The notes: generated by a model from the sequence alone, not told the origin. DNA of 64,000 nucleotides from Aestuariimicrobium sp. p3-SID1156 (GCF_025144225.1 NZ_JALXXB010000008.1:42433-106432); one strand, 5' to 3'; positions 1 to 9,775 are shown, counted from the first letter of the stretch. Made by a program: numbers and translations.

Positions 1-146
1 TGATGCGCATCGAGGGTGTGCAGAAGGCCGAAGTGAAGTTCGCCAGCGCACGCATCGAGGTCGACCACGACGATCGTGTGAGCGTCCAGGCCCTGGTCGA
101 GGCCGTCCGCAGGGTCGGCTACGAGTCCACGCCGGCTGCGTTCTGA
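1..146 (+). CDS. Heavy-metal-associated (HMA) domain protein, C-terminal part
   Basis: The frame is open at the left edge and ends at a TGA at 144-146. The visible residues run from an in-frame Met (position 3) and match the second half of an HMA ferredoxin-like fold: a valine-rich strand, a short helix (VQALVEAVRRVGYES) and a short tail. The CxxC loop would lie left of the window and cannot be seen. The gene sits 31 bp before a P-type ATPase that has no HMA domain of its own, so a separate metal chaperone or donor for that pump is the natural inference. It could instead be the last HMA domain of a longer protein. Confidence 0.7.
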   Translation, partial: MRIEGVQKAEVKFASARIEVDHDDRVSVQALVEAVRRVGYESTPAAF

Positions 147-177
147 GGCTGTCAGCGATCACGAGGAGGCACTCACC

Positions 178-2127
178 ATGACCACCACACCTTCCACGAG
201 GAACCTCTGGGAACGGCTGGCCCATTCGCGCTGGACGGTCTCGGCGACGGCCTCCGGGCTGATCCTGCTGTCCTTCCTGGCCAGCACCCTGGACTGGACG
301 CTGACCGGCGACATCCTGATGGTCGCCGCCGCACTGGTCGCAGGCGCTCGCATCGCCCACGGTGCGGTGCGGGCCCTGCGGCAGCGCTCCATCGGCATCG
401 ACCTGCTCGTCACGATTGCTGCCATCGGCGCGGTCTTCCTGCGCAACTACTGGGAGGCGGCTGCGGTCACCACCTTGTTCGCGATCGGCCATGCGCTGGA
501 GGAGGTGACCCTCGCCAAGACGCGGAAGGCCCTGTCCGACCTGGTGGATTCCGCCCCTGACCGGGCCCTCGTCCTCCGGGACGGGCAGGAGGTCGACGTG
601 CTCGCAGGCGAGGTGCTCCCCGGCGAGACCGTTATCGTCAAGGCCGGCGCGGTGGTGCCGGTCGACGGGAAGGTCCTCTCCGGCGAGGCCTTCGTCAGCG
701 AGGCGAACATCACGGGCGAGTCCCTGCCTGTCACCAAGTCCGCCGGCGAGGACGTCTATGCCGGAACGGTCCAGTCCAGCGGGCACCTGCGTGTCCTTGC
801 CAGGGCGGTGGGCGGGGAGACCACCCTGGCTCGCATCATCCGCCGTGTCGAGGATGCCCAGGACGAGAAGGCGGCCACGCAGACGGCCATGGAGCGCTTC
901 TCCGCCTGGTACACGCCCGGCATCATCCTGCTGGCCATCATCAGTGGCCTCATCACCCGCGACCTCGAGCTGGCGCTCACCCTGCTGGTCATCGGCTGCC
1001 CCGGCGCGCTGGTGATCTCGATCCCGGTCGCCATCGTGGCAGGTGTGGGCCGCGGCGCCCGCGACGGCGTCCTCATCAAGGGCGGGGAACACCTCGAGGG
1101 CGCAGCCTCCATCGACACGATCGCCTTCGACAAGACCGGGACGCTGACCTACGGTCATCCTCAGCTCACCGGCGTGACCACCCTGGATCCCGAACTCACT
1201 GACGAGGACGTGCTCCGCTTCGCGGCGAGCGCCGAGGTGGGCAGCGGTCATCCTCTCGCTGGTCCGATCGTCGACGCGGCTCGGGCGTCCGGGCTGCCGA
1301 TCGACGACGAAGAGGCCGAGTTCCAGCCGGTCGCCGGCCAGGGCATCAGCGTCAGGACGCAGGGCCGACACGTCGTGGTCGGTCGCCCTGCCCTCCTCGC
1401 TGCTGAGTTCCCCGGCCTGGACGTCTCCGCCGCGGAGAAGGCAGTCGCGGCTGCTGGCGAGGACGGCCAGACGGCGATGGCCGTCGGTGTGGACGGTCGC
1501 ATCGCCGGCATCGTGTCGGTCGCAGACACCATTCGTCCCGACGCCGCTGCCACCCTCCAGCGCCTGCGCGGGATGGGAATCAGGAACCTGGTCATGCTGA
1601 CCGGGGACCGCGAATCCGTGGCACGATCGGTTGCTCGCCAGGTCGGTGTGACCGACGTCCGTGCCGGACTGATGCCGGAGGAGAAGCTGGACGCGATCCG
1701 TGCCCTGCAGGGCGAAGGACATCGGGTGGCCATGGTCGGCGATGGCGTGAACGACGCCCCCGCACTCGCCACCGCCGATGCAGGCATCGCGATGGGTGCC
1801 GCCCGCAACGGCCTCGCGGTCGAGACCGCCGACATCGCCCTGATGGGTGATCAATTCGGTCGCCTCGCCGATGCCCTGGGGCTGGCACGACGAACGGTTC
1901 GGGTCATGCGGGGCAACATCGCGATCGCGATGGTGACGGTGGCCCTGCTGATCCTCGGCGTCTACCTGGGCGGGGTCACGATGAGCATCGGGATGCTCGT
2001 CCACGAGGCGTCCGTGCTGGTCGTCATCATCAACGCAATGCGACTGCTGCGCCGTCGCGAGACCTCACATCAGGGACCCACTGCCGCCGTGGAGTCGCGG
2101 GTCGAGGCGACCACTGTGGCCGCATGA
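178..2127 (+). CDS. P1B-type heavy-metal-translocating ATPase with CPG motif
   Basis: This is a 649-residue ATP-driven metal efflux or uptake pump of the inner membrane. The core motifs are in order: actuator loop TGES (about 179-182), transmembrane metal motif C274-P275-G276 (GCPGALVIS), phosphorylation site DKTGTLT with D318, and hinge GDGVND (521-526). No HMA domain precedes the first membrane helices. The usual Cu/Zn pumps carry CPC and the Co-type pumps carry SPC. CPG is less common, so the metal cannot be assigned from sequence. The ATG is preceded by an AGGAGG-like site. The upstream HMA gene is probably co-transcribed, and a strong hairpin terminator follows. Confidence 0.9.
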   Translation: MTTTPSTRNLWERLAHSRWTVSATASGLILLSFLASTLDWTLTGDILMVAAALVAGARIAHGAVRALRQRSIGIDLLVTIAAIGAVFLRNYWEAAAVTTLFAIGHALEEVTLAKTRKALSDLVDSAPDRALVLRDGQEVDVLAGEVLPGETVIVKAGAVVPVDGKVLSGEAFVSEANITGESLPVTKSAGEDVYAGTVQSSGHLRVLARAVGGETTLARIIRRVEDAQDEKAATQTAMERFSAWYTPGIILLAIISGLITRDLELALTLLVIGCPGALVISIPVAIVAGVGRGARDGVLIKGGEHLEGAASIDTIAFDKTGTLTYGHPQLTGVTTLDPELTDEDVLRFAASAEVGSGHPLAGPIVDAARASGLPIDDEEAEFQPVAGQGISVRTQGRHVVVGRPALLAAEFPGLDVSAAEKAVAAAGEDGQTAMAVGVDGRIAGIVSVADTIRPDAAATLQRLRGMGIRNLVMLTGDRESVARSVARQVGVTDVRAGLMPEEKLDAIRALQGEGHRVAMVGDGVNDAPALATADAGIAMGAARNGLAVETADIALMGDQFGRLADALGLARRTVRVMRGNIAIAMVTVALLILGVYLGGVTMSIGMLVHEASVLVVIINAMRLLRRRETSHQGPTAAVESRVEATTVAA

Positions 2128-2165
2128 CCCCGGGCCCGATCACCACACGGGCCATCACCACACAG

Positions 2166-2204
2166 GACAGCACCCCCGATCCGGATGGGATCGGGGGTGC
2201 TGTC
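2166..2204. terminator. Strong GC hairpin between convergent genes
   Basis: A 17-bp perfect stem (GACAGCACCCCCGATCC and its complement) closes on a GGAT-type loop. It lies between the 3' ends of the plus-strand ATPase and the minus-strand ettA, so it can serve both. No long T-run follows, which is common for terminators in high-GC actinobacteria. Confidence 0.75.
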
Positions 2205-2229
2205 ATCTGCGGGCTCGATCAGCCGAGGA

Positions 2230-3912
2230 TCAGTCGCGGGTCAGTCGACGATGCTTGGAGGCGTGCGGACGGGCCGCCTCAGCACCCAGGCGCTCCACCT
2301 TGTTGGCCTCGTAGTCGGCGAAGTTGCCCTCGAACCAGAACCACTTGGACTCATCCTGCTCGGTGCCCTCCCAGGCCAGGATGTGGGTCGCGGTGCGGTC
2401 CAAGAACCAGCGGTCGTGGGAGATGACCACAGCACAGCCCGGGAACTCGAGCAGGGCGTCTTCCAGGGAGGACAGGGTCTCGACGTCCAGGTCGTTGGTG
2501 GGCTCGTCGAGCAGCAGGACGTTGCCGCCCATCTTCAGGGTCAGCGCGAGGTTCAGGCGGTTGCGCTCACCACCGGAGAGGACGCCGGCCTTCTTCTGCT
2601 GGTCGGGGCCCTTGAAGCCGAAGGAGGCCACGTAGGCGCGCGAGGGCATCTCGAAGCTGCCCACCTTGATGTAGTCCAGCCCGTCGGAGACCACCTCCCA
2701 GACGTTCTTCTCCCCATCGATACCGGCCCGGGACTGGTCGACATAGCTGAACGAGACGGTCTTGCCGACGTTGAGCTCGCCGCTGTCGGGCTGCTCCTCG
2801 CCCACAATCATCTTGAACAGGGTGGACTTGCCCACTCCGTTGGGGCCGATGACGCCGACGATGCCGGCGCGGGGCAGGGTGAAGCTGAGCTGGTCGATCA
2901 GGACGCGGTCGCCGAAGCCCTTGGTGAGCTTCTTGGCCTCCAGCACGTCGGCACCGAGGCGTGGGCCGGCCGGGATGTTGATGTCGGCGGTGTCGATCTT
3001 GCGGTTGCGTTCGGCCTCGGCCGCCAGTTCCTCGTAGCGCGCCAAGCGGGCCTTGGACTTCGCCTGGCGGGCCTTCGGGCTGGAGCGGACCCACTCGAGT
3101 TCGCGCTCGAGGATCTTGGCTCGCTTGGCGTCCTTCTGGCCCTCGATCTGCAGGCGCTTGCGCTTGGTCTCCAGGTAGGTGGAGTAGTTGCCCTCGTAGG
3201 GGTGCAGGCGTCCGCGGTCGATCTCGCAGATCCAGCCGGCCACGTTGTCCAGGAAGTACCGGTCGTGGGTCACGGCCAGGACGGCGCCGGGGTAGTTCTT
3301 GAGGTGGCCCTCCAGCCAGTTCACCGACTCGGCGTCCAGGTGGTTGGTGGGCTCATCGAGGAGCAGCAGGTCAGGCTGCTGGAGCAGCAGCTTGCACAGC
3401 GCCACGCGGCGACGCTCACCACCGGAGAGGACGTTGACGGGGGTGTCACCGGGCGGGCAGCGCAGGGCCTCCATGGCCTGCTCGAGCTGCGCGTCGACAT
3501 CCCAGGCGTTGCGGTGGTCCAGTTCGGTTTGGAGCTTGCCCATCTCCTCCATCAGGGCGTCGAAGTCCGCGTCCGGGTCGCTGAACTCGTTGGAGATCTC
3601 GTCGAAGCGCTTCAGCATCGACTTGGTGTCGGCAACGGCCTCCTCCACGTTCTCCCAGACGGTCTTGTCCTCGGTGAGCGGCGGTTCCTGCAGCAGGATG
3701 CCGACGGTGGCGCCCTTGGCCAGCTGCGCCTCGCCATTGTTGGGCCTGTCCAGCCCGGCCATGATCTTCAGCATCGTGGACTTGCCCGCCCCGTTGGGGC
3801 CGACGACGCCGATCTTGGCGCCCGGGAGGAACGACAGCGTGACGTTGTCGAGGATCACCTTGTCGCCAACGGCCTTGCGGACGTTGTGCATGGTGTAGAT
3901 GAATTCAGCCAT
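2230..3912 (-). CDS. ettA: Energy-dependent translational throttle protein EttA (ABC-F ATPase)
   Basis: This 560-residue soluble ABC-F protein binds the ribosomal E site and gates early elongation according to ATP/ADP. It has two ATPase domains: Walker A GPNGAGKST (38-46), signature LSGGERRR and DEPTNHLD in the first; GPNGVGKST, LSGGERNR and DEPTNDLD in the second. A charged linker rich in K and R and the EttA-type arm lie between them. The start MAEFIYT at 3912 is chosen because the open frame further upstream does not resemble the family; an AAGGAA site precedes it. Length agrees with the family (about 555-560). It is a monocistronic-looking housekeeping gene. Confidence 0.95.
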   Translation of the reverse strand: MAEFIYTMHNVRKAVGDKVILDNVTLSFLPGAKIGVVGPNGAGKSTMLKIMAGLDRPNNGEAQLAKGATVGILLQEPPLTEDKTVWENVEEAVADTKSMLKRFDEISNEFSDPDADFDALMEEMGKLQTELDHRNAWDVDAQLEQAMEALRCPPGDTPVNVLSGGERRRVALCKLLLQQPDLLLLDEPTNHLDAESVNWLEGHLKNYPGAVLAVTHDRYFLDNVAGWICEIDRGRLHPYEGNYSTYLETKRKRLQIEGQKDAKRAKILERELEWVRSSPKARQAKSKARLARYEELAAEAERNRKIDTADINIPAGPRLGADVLEAKKLTKGFGDRVLIDQLSFTLPRAGIVGVIGPNGVGKSTLFKMIVGEEQPDSGELNVGKTVSFSYVDQSRAGIDGEKNVWEVVSDGLDYIKVGSFEMPSRAYVASFGFKGPDQQKKAGVLSGGERNRLNLALTLKMGGNVLLLDEPTNDLDVETLSSLEDALLEFPGCAVVISHDRWFLDRTATHILAWEGTEQDESKWFWFEGNFADYEANKVERLGAEAARPHASKHRRLTRD

Positions 3913-4058
3913 CGAGGATGCGATTCCTTTGCGTGGACGGAGCGCCCCTGCATTGTCGGCGGACTGTCGGGGGCGATACAGGCACTGGCCAGTATGCCAG
4001 CCCGCCCGGGCCCCGCGCCGGGCCGACCTCGCGGCATCGGCGCGGGACGCGGCATCCC

Positions 4059-4547
4059 TCACACGGTGGCCAGGTCCTCCTCGACGGCCTCGGTCTCCTC
4101 GTCCTCCTCCATCGGGCTGGTGGGGCTGGTCGGCACGGTGGTCGTCGAGCCATTGGGGGGCACCGGGGTGGATGCCTTCTCCGCTCCCCATTCCACCGGC
4201 TCTGCCTTCATGAAGGCAGTGGTCCCGCGGGTCAGGTCGTGACCGAGGGCGCTGGCCTCCACGACCAGCCGATCGACCCGATCCCCGTCCGGGGTGTGCC
4301 AGGTCTGGGTCCGCAGCCGGCCGGTGACGACGACCGGGTCGCCCTTGCGCAGGCTGTCGCGGACGTGTCCCGCAGTGCGGTTGGTCGTCCGTACCGTCAT
4401 CCAGGTGGTCTCCCCATCGGTCCACTCCCCATTGCGCAGGATGCGTGGGGTGCAGGCCAGCCGGAAGCGGGCGACGGCCCAGCCATCGCCCTGGTGGTAC
4501 TCAACGTCGGTACCGACATTGCCGGACAGGTTCACGAATGCGTCCAT
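4059..4547 (-). CDS. Single-stranded DNA-binding protein paralogue (SSB family)
   Basis: The 162-residue protein begins MDAFVNLSGNVGTD after an AAGGAG ribosome site. Residues 1 to about 110 form a typical SSB OB-fold, including the ending VVVTGRLRTQTW and the strand DRLVVEASALG. The C-terminal tail is acidic (EEDEETEAVEEDLATV) but lacks the DDDIPF-like tip that recruits partner proteins in the main SSB. This suggests the secondary SSB seen in actinobacteria (SsbB-like) rather than the essential replication SSB. It stands alone here, far from rpsF/rplI, which also fits a paralogue. Confidence 0.88.
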   Translation of the reverse strand: MDAFVNLSGNVGTDVEYHQGDGWAVARFRLACTPRILRNGEWTDGETTWMTVRTTNRTAGHVRDSLRKGDPVVVTGRLRTQTWHTPDGDRVDRLVVEASALGHDLTRGTTAFMKAEPVEWGAEKASTPVPPNGSTTTVPTSPTSPMEEDEETEAVEEDLATV

Positions 4548-4700
4548 GGTGGTCTCCTTGTCTTGCGCGGTTCGCGACAAGGTCATGCAGTCATCACAGG
4601 TGTTTGCGATAAATGGACAACACTTCGGCCCACATGGACAACACTCCACTGGCCCGGGACGACACCTGACTGAGGTGTGACAACATCCCAGACCACACCG

Positions 4701-6311
4701 TCAGCGGGCTCGGGCGATGGCCTTACGCGCCTGCTGCAGCCGTCGGAGTTCGGCATTCACCGGTTCGACCACCTTGGCCAGGGCCACCTGCTCGATGGAG
4801 CGGTGGAGGACCTGTTCGGCGCGTCGCCCCTTGGCGCGTGCGGTGATCTCCACCAGGACCCTCGATATCCCTGCCAGCACCAGCCCGCCCGCCACGCCAC
4901 CGAGTACCAGCCAGGTCTGCAGGGGGATGCTGCGGTAGCGGCGGGTCGGCAGCGGGGGCATCTGGAAGTAGGCCAGGGCGAAGTCGACAGCCAACCAGCC
5001 CAGGCCCGCCAGCACGCAGGCAAACAGGATCCACTGGATGACCTGGATGAAGCGCCAGTAGCCGAAGCCGCGATCCATCGCAAGGTCAGTGGTGGCCACC
5101 GCACGGTCCAGGTCGTCGGGGAGGGTCTCGGCATGGGTGAGGGAGGCGCGTCGCACCGACTGCGCCCAGCCACGCGGCATACCAGCCGCCACCTCGTCGG
5201 AAACCTCGCGGATCGCCGAATCCACCCGTGCCTTCGAGGCCCCCTGCCCCCGGGGCAGGGCGGTGCGCTGGACGCGCGCAGGTTCCAACTCGTGCTTGCG
5301 ATCGGCCTTCGGGAGGGCCCCGAGACGCAGCCGACGCAGGGGGTCCGGCCGCAGCGAGGCGAGCCAGGACAGGGCCGGCCACCCGGTGATCAGCGAGCCG
5401 CGACGGCGAGTCGCCCCCATCACCGCCTCGGCCACCACGGGCGCCCCGGCAGCGGCGGCCAGTGAACGGGTCAGCTGCCTGCTCCGGGCCTCACTGACAG
5501 CTCCGGGCGCCTCCTTCCCGAGGGAATCGGCCAGCAATCCTGCCGCGTGGTCGACATCCTGGGAGAGCCTGGTGGCAGCCACCTTCTTGTCGCGCACCAT
5601 GCCCGAGAGCAGTTCGCGCACCTGGGCCACACCCTGTCCAGTCCGCGCGGAGAAGGGCTGCAGCCTCGCCTTGCCCAGGCCTTCGCTGTCCAGCAGTCGA
5701 CGCAGGTCCTTCACCACGTTGTCGGCCTGCTCCGGCGCCAACGTGTCCACCTGGTTCAGCAGTACGAGCATCACGTCAGAGTGGTGGGCCATCGGCACCA
5801 GGTAGCGGTCGTGGAGGGCGGCATCCGCATACTTCTGCGGGTCGACCACCCAGATCAGCATGTCGACCAGCTGCACCATCCGATCGACCTCCATGCGGTG
5901 CGCGGCCTGGGTGGAGTCGTGGTCCGGCAGGTCGAGCAGGACCAGGCCGTCGAGTCCCTTGGGCACCTCGCTCACTTCATGGCGCCGGGGCACGTCGAGC
6001 CAGTCGAGCAGCTCCGAACTCGGGGCGCCACCGAAGCTCGCGGCCATTGCCTTGGAGGTGGTGGGTCGCTTCACGCCGGGCTCGGCCAAGGGCGCCCCGG
6101 CAATCGCATTGAACGTGGACGACTTGCCCGACCCGGTCGCCCCCGCCAGGGCCACCACGGTGTGGTTGCCCGAGAAGGCCAAACGTCGGTCCACCTTGTC
6201 CAGCAGGGTGGAGGTCTGGTCGATGAGCTGGTCCTCGCTGCGTCCCCGGGCCAGATCGGTGGCCTCGCGCAGGGCGGTGATGCGCTCAGGAAGTGGGCGC
6301 TGGCGGCTCAT
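4701..6311 (-). CDS. Dynamin-like membrane GTPase, second of a pair
   Basis: The 536-residue GTPase has P-loop GATGSGKS (57-64), a G3-like DLPDHDS and a G4 NQVD motif. These are followed by a long helical region and two hydrophobic segments near the C-terminus (around WILFACVLAGLGWLAV and VLGGVAGGLVLAGI). The layout matches the bacterial dynamin-like proteins that occur as adjacent pairs in actinobacteria (DynA/DynB in Streptomyces, linked to septum membrane work). The ATG at 6311 shares one base with the stop of the upstream partner (TGATG), so the two are translationally coupled. The exact function here is inferred from family and context. Databases sometimes label such proteins ABC transporter, which the sequence does not support. 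Confidence 0.8.
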   Translation of the reverse strand: MSRQRPLPERITALREATDLARGRSEDQLIDQTSTLLDKVDRRLAFSGNHTVVALAGATGSGKSSTFNAIAGAPLAEPGVKRPTTSKAMAASFGGAPSSELLDWLDVPRRHEVSEVPKGLDGLVLLDLPDHDSTQAAHRMEVDRMVQLVDMLIWVVDPQKYADAALHDRYLVPMAHHSDVMLVLLNQVDTLAPEQADNVVKDLRRLLDSEGLGKARLQPFSARTGQGVAQVRELLSGMVRDKKVAATRLSQDVDHAAGLLADSLGKEAPGAVSEARSRQLTRSLAAAAGAPVVAEAVMGATRRRGSLITGWPALSWLASLRPDPLRRLRLGALPKADRKHELEPARVQRTALPRGQGASKARVDSAIREVSDEVAAGMPRGWAQSVRRASLTHAETLPDDLDRAVATTDLAMDRGFGYWRFIQVIQWILFACVLAGLGWLAVDFALAYFQMPPLPTRRYRSIPLQTWLVLGGVAGGLVLAGISRVLVEITARAKGRRAEQVLHRSIEQVALAKVVEPVNAELRRLQQARKAIARAR

Positions 6312-8251
6312 CAGCGTCCCCCCTGCCCGTTCCACTGTTGTCCGGGCCAGGCATGCGGGGATTCCTCGACCAGTTCGGCCTCCAACACCTCGTCGTCGGT
6401 TCGGGGGACGCCCAGCTGGTGCAGACGGTGATCCTCCATCTGGCCCGGCCCGATCGCGGACTGCTGGGCGGTGGGCAGGGAGTGCTGCCCGGCCTCGATG
6501 GCGGCCTGCTCCTGTGCGCTGGCGATCGCACGTCCGCCGGATTCCAGCGAGGCCTCCACCGACGCGGCCGCCTCGGTGATCGCGGCCGCATTCCCGGCAC
6601 GCTCCCCCGCTTCGGCCAGGACACGGTCGTAGCGAGCGAACTCCTCCATCATCAGCGCATCGACGCGCTTGTCGAGGTCGCTCTTGGCCGTCTCGGCGAG
6701 CTTGCGCACGGCATCATCACCCATCAACGCCTCGAGGAGTCGCTGGGCCACCACCGAGGTACCGCCAGCGATGCCGATCTCGGCGCCGGTGAGGCCGCCG
6801 GTGTGGGCGAACACCATCACCATCAGCGCCACCGAGGCACCGTTCACCCCGAAGGCGAGCAGTCGAGCCCGAGAGCGCTTGGACATCCCCTGGGAGGAGA
6901 CCAGCTCGATCACATCCCCCTGCCAGTCGCGCACCATGCGTGCGACCTTGCCGGGGAGTTCGGCCGAGGCCCGCGCGAGGTCGTCGCCCTGGCGCTGTGC
7001 GTGCTGACGCAACAGTTCACGCCCTGCCGGGGTCGACGCCCAGGCCAGTTCGGCTCGTTCGGCGGCAGCGGTGGCCTCCTCGCGGACCAGGGCCTCCAGC
7101 CCGTTCTCGACGGCGACCTTCATGTTGTCGACCTCGGGTGGCTTGCCGGCGATGGCACCCCAGACCCGGTCGCGCAGCCAGCTGATCCTCTGCTCCACGG
7201 CACGCATGAACTCGCCGGTCCCGACGAACTCGTGCCAGCGGGACAGCACCTCGCCCCGCATCAGGGTGCCATCGCTGGTCTGCACGGCCACCGAGCGCGA
7301 GGCCTCCTGGTAGGAGGCCAGGGCATCCTTGCGGACCTGGACCAAGGCCTCGTCCTGGTCCTCGACCGCGTGGGCCAGTGCCGGGGCCTGGTGGACGAGG
7401 TTGCCGATGGCGCCCTCGAGGGTCTGCATGACCAAGGCAGCCTTGGTGCTCTGGTCCCCAGCCAGAGTGGCCAGCCAGCCGCGGATTGGCGAGACGGCCG
7501 AGTCAGGCAGGAAACCCTGCTCGTCGGTGGCGGTCTCGGGCACTGTGAACAAGGCGGACTCCCCCAGGCCGCGCTCGGTCATCATCTGGCCCAGATGCGG
7601 GGGGACGTCCTTCATTGCCGCGGGTGGGACGCGGTTGAGCACCACGGCCACCGCTGCCCGCCGCATCACGGCCTGCCGCAGGTAGTCCCACGGCACGGCG
7701 TCGGCATAGCGCGCCGCCGAGGTCACGAAGAGCCACAGGTCTGCGGCCTGCAGCAGCTGGGCCGCCAGGATGCGGTTGTTCTCCTCCACCGAGTCCACGT
7801 CCGGGGCGTCGATGAGCGCCAATCCCCTGGGCAACGAGGCCTCCGCGACCAGCTGGATGGAACGCGTGTCGGCCGAGGGGACCTTCGCCCTGATCAGGCC
7901 GGGCAGGATGCGTTCGTCATCGAACCAGTGCTCGTCATCGGGATGGTGGACCAGCACTGGGCTCTTGGTGGTGGGGCGAATCACACCGGGTGTGGTCACC
8001 CTGCGTCCAATCAGCGAGTTGACCAGGGTCGACTTGCCAGCGCCGGTGGAACCGCCCACGACGCAAAGCAGCGGGGCCTCGATGCTGTCCAGACGCGGGA
8101 GGATGTAGTCGTCCAGCTGCTTGGTGAGGTCGCGGGCCAGGCGCTGGCTCCCCTCGGCACCCGGCAGCGGCAGCGGCAGGTGGACGGCAGCCAGCTGCTC
8201 CCGCAAGCCGCGCAGTGACTGGGCAAGTTCCTTGGTCGACACGCCCACCAT
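6311..8251 (-). CDS. Dynamin-like membrane GTPase, first of a pair
   Basis: The 646-residue protein has P-loop GGSTGAGKS (66-74), switch motif DAPDVDS and the G4-like NRVP. A long helical stalk-like region follows, with a hydrophobic segment about two thirds along (ASVALMVMVFAHTGG, then AEIGIAGGTSVVAQ). The tail is rich in A, E and Q. It is the upstream member of a coupled pair with the GTPase at 4701-6311 and probably forms a hetero-oligomer with it at the membrane. An in-frame GTG just after the ATG is an alternative start. No clear Shine-Dalgarno is seen, so the start is uncertain. Confidence 0.8.
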   Translation of the reverse strand: MVGVSTKELAQSLRGLREQLAAVHLPLPLPGAEGSQRLARDLTKQLDDYILPRLDSIEAPLLCVVGGSTGAGKSTLVNSLIGRRVTTPGVIRPTTKSPVLVHHPDDEHWFDDERILPGLIRAKVPSADTRSIQLVAEASLPRGLALIDAPDVDSVEENNRILAAQLLQAADLWLFVTSAARYADAVPWDYLRQAVMRRAAVAVVLNRVPPAAMKDVPPHLGQMMTERGLGESALFTVPETATDEQGFLPDSAVSPIRGWLATLAGDQSTKAALVMQTLEGAIGNLVHQAPALAHAVEDQDEALVQVRKDALASYQEASRSVAVQTSDGTLMRGEVLSRWHEFVGTGEFMRAVEQRISWLRDRVWGAIAGKPPEVDNMKVAVENGLEALVREEATAAAERAELAWASTPAGRELLRQHAQRQGDDLARASAELPGKVARMVRDWQGDVIELVSSQGMSKRSRARLLAFGVNGASVALMVMVFAHTGGLTGAEIGIAGGTSVVAQRLLEALMGDDAVRKLAETAKSDLDKRVDALMMEEFARYDRVLAEAGERAGNAAAITEAAASVEASLESGGRAIASAQEQAAIEAGQHSLPTAQQSAIGPGQMEDHRLHQLGVPRTDDEVLEAELVEESPHAWPGQQWNGQGGR

Positions 8252-8306
8252 CGTGGCATGACGCGCCGAGGTCGCGGGGCAAGCGGGGTGATCGGGACGC
8301 CGGAAC

Positions 8307-9626
8307 TCAGCGATGGGTGCGGACCGGCACCGGTGCCAGCTGCGGCGTCCGGTGGCGACGCAGGAACTTCGGCAGCGGGGGCAGCACGATCGGCTCGGAC
8401 GCGCGGGTCACCGCGACGGCACGGTCTGCGTTGATGGCATCGACCAGGTCGCGGGCCCGGTCATTGCCGGCCTCGTCGACCAAGCCACGCACCATGGCAT
8501 CACGCAGGTAGGCCAGCTCGGTCATGGTGCCGATCATCCGCCAGGTGGCCGGGACACGGGAGGGCTGGAAGAGGGAGATGAAGACCAGCCTCGGGCGGGT
8601 GAAGGGGCCCGAATAGGTCTTGGGGTCGTCCGGGAGCAGCCAGCCGGTGCGCACGTAGTCGGTGAGTCGAGCACGGATGCGGCGCATCTCGGTGATGAGA
8701 TGGCCGATCAGCATGATCAGGATCATCAGCACCACACCCAGCGCCATGAACCAGTAGATCTTCGACTGCTCCAGCGGGACCGTGGAGGCAATGCCGTTGA
8801 AGATCATGTGCCCCAGCGCCGAGAAGCAGAAGCCGGCCAGGGGCGCGCAGACGCGCACGAGCTTGGAGCGATGGCGAAGCCCCACGACCAGCCCGAAGGC
8901 GGTCATCGAGGTGAACAGCGGGTGGCCGAAGGAGGTGTAGACACCACGCAACATCACCAGCTGCATGACCTCGCCGATCGGGTCCTCAATGCCGGGCACC
9001 TGGGTGGCGTAGTTGTAGGCACGGGCGTAGTAGACGATGTTCTCCACGAAGGCGAAACCGATCGCCGAGAGGCCGGCCAGGGGGATCAGCTGCAGGCTGC
9101 TGACCAGGCGGTACCGGATGAACAGCGCGAGCCCGAACAGGATGGTGACCTTGCTGATCTCCTCCACGAAGGGCGCTGAGAAGATCGCTGCCCGGGCACC
9201 GGTGTCAGGGTCCTGCCCGGTGACCCCCATCCTCTCCCCCGCCCAGGAGTTCACGTGCATCGAGAACCAGGTGGAGAGGCAGCCTCCCCACAGGAAGGCC
9301 ATGACGTAGAGCGAGATGTTGAGCGTGCGGAAGCGGTCGAGCCAGATGAACAGGGCTGACCAGACCAGGGCCGTTGGCCAGGCCCACTTGGCGGCCTGGA
9401 CGAAGATCTCGCGCGGAATGCCATACGCGATGCTTCCATCCGGCAACTCGATGTCGCGGTGCATCATGGCGTACATGTCGACCAGGGCCAGCAGGCTCAG
9501 GATCGCGATGGCGAGCAGCCCCCAGGTGTAGCCACTGGTGAGCACACGCTTCCACAGCGGACCGCTGCGACGGCGGGGCAGGCCGTTGAGCGCACGGGCA
9601 CGCCGTTCGAGCTTGGGGGTCAGCAT
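8307..9626 (-). CDS. PrsW-family intramembrane protease
   Basis: The 439-residue polytopic membrane protein has the PrsW signatures in order: PFVEEISKV with the paired glutamates, FAFVENIVY, SFGHPLFTSMTAFG and ALGHMIFNG. PrsW proteins are membrane-embedded glutamic or metal-dependent proteases; the founding member cleaves an anti-sigma factor, but no such partner is visible here. The soluble C-terminal third (after about residue 310) is variable. MLTPKLERRA at 9626 is the preferred start because upstream codons run into the promoter of the divergent tRNA. It is transcribed away from tRNA-Arg. Confidence 0.85.
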   Translation of the reverse strand: MLTPKLERRARALNGLPRRRSGPLWKRVLTSGYTWGLLAIAILSLLALVDMYAMMHRDIELPDGSIAYGIPREIFVQAAKWAWPTALVWSALFIWLDRFRTLNISLYVMAFLWGGCLSTWFSMHVNSWAGERMGVTGQDPDTGARAAIFSAPFVEEISKVTILFGLALFIRYRLVSSLQLIPLAGLSAIGFAFVENIVYYARAYNYATQVPGIEDPIGEVMQLVMLRGVYTSFGHPLFTSMTAFGLVVGLRHRSKLVRVCAPLAGFCFSALGHMIFNGIASTVPLEQSKIYWFMALGVVLMILIMLIGHLITEMRRIRARLTDYVRTGWLLPDDPKTYSGPFTRPRLVFISLFQPSRVPATWRMIGTMTELAYLRDAMVRGLVDEAGNDRARDLVDAINADRAVAVTRASEPIVLPPLPKFLRRHRTPQLAPVPVRTHR

Positions 9627-9702
9627 GCGCCCCAGACTAGCGAACGGCCGGACTGGCGAACGGGTGGTGAACCGGGCCGGGGCGATATGCTGGACCACCG
9701 TT

Positions 9703-9775
<73 letters not shown>

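Noticed and set aside
2185..4242. Long open frame antisense to ettA
   Set aside because: Its composition mirrors the codon bias of ettA, it has no ribosome site and no family resemblance. The same holds for the long frames opposite pepA and the dynamin-like genes.
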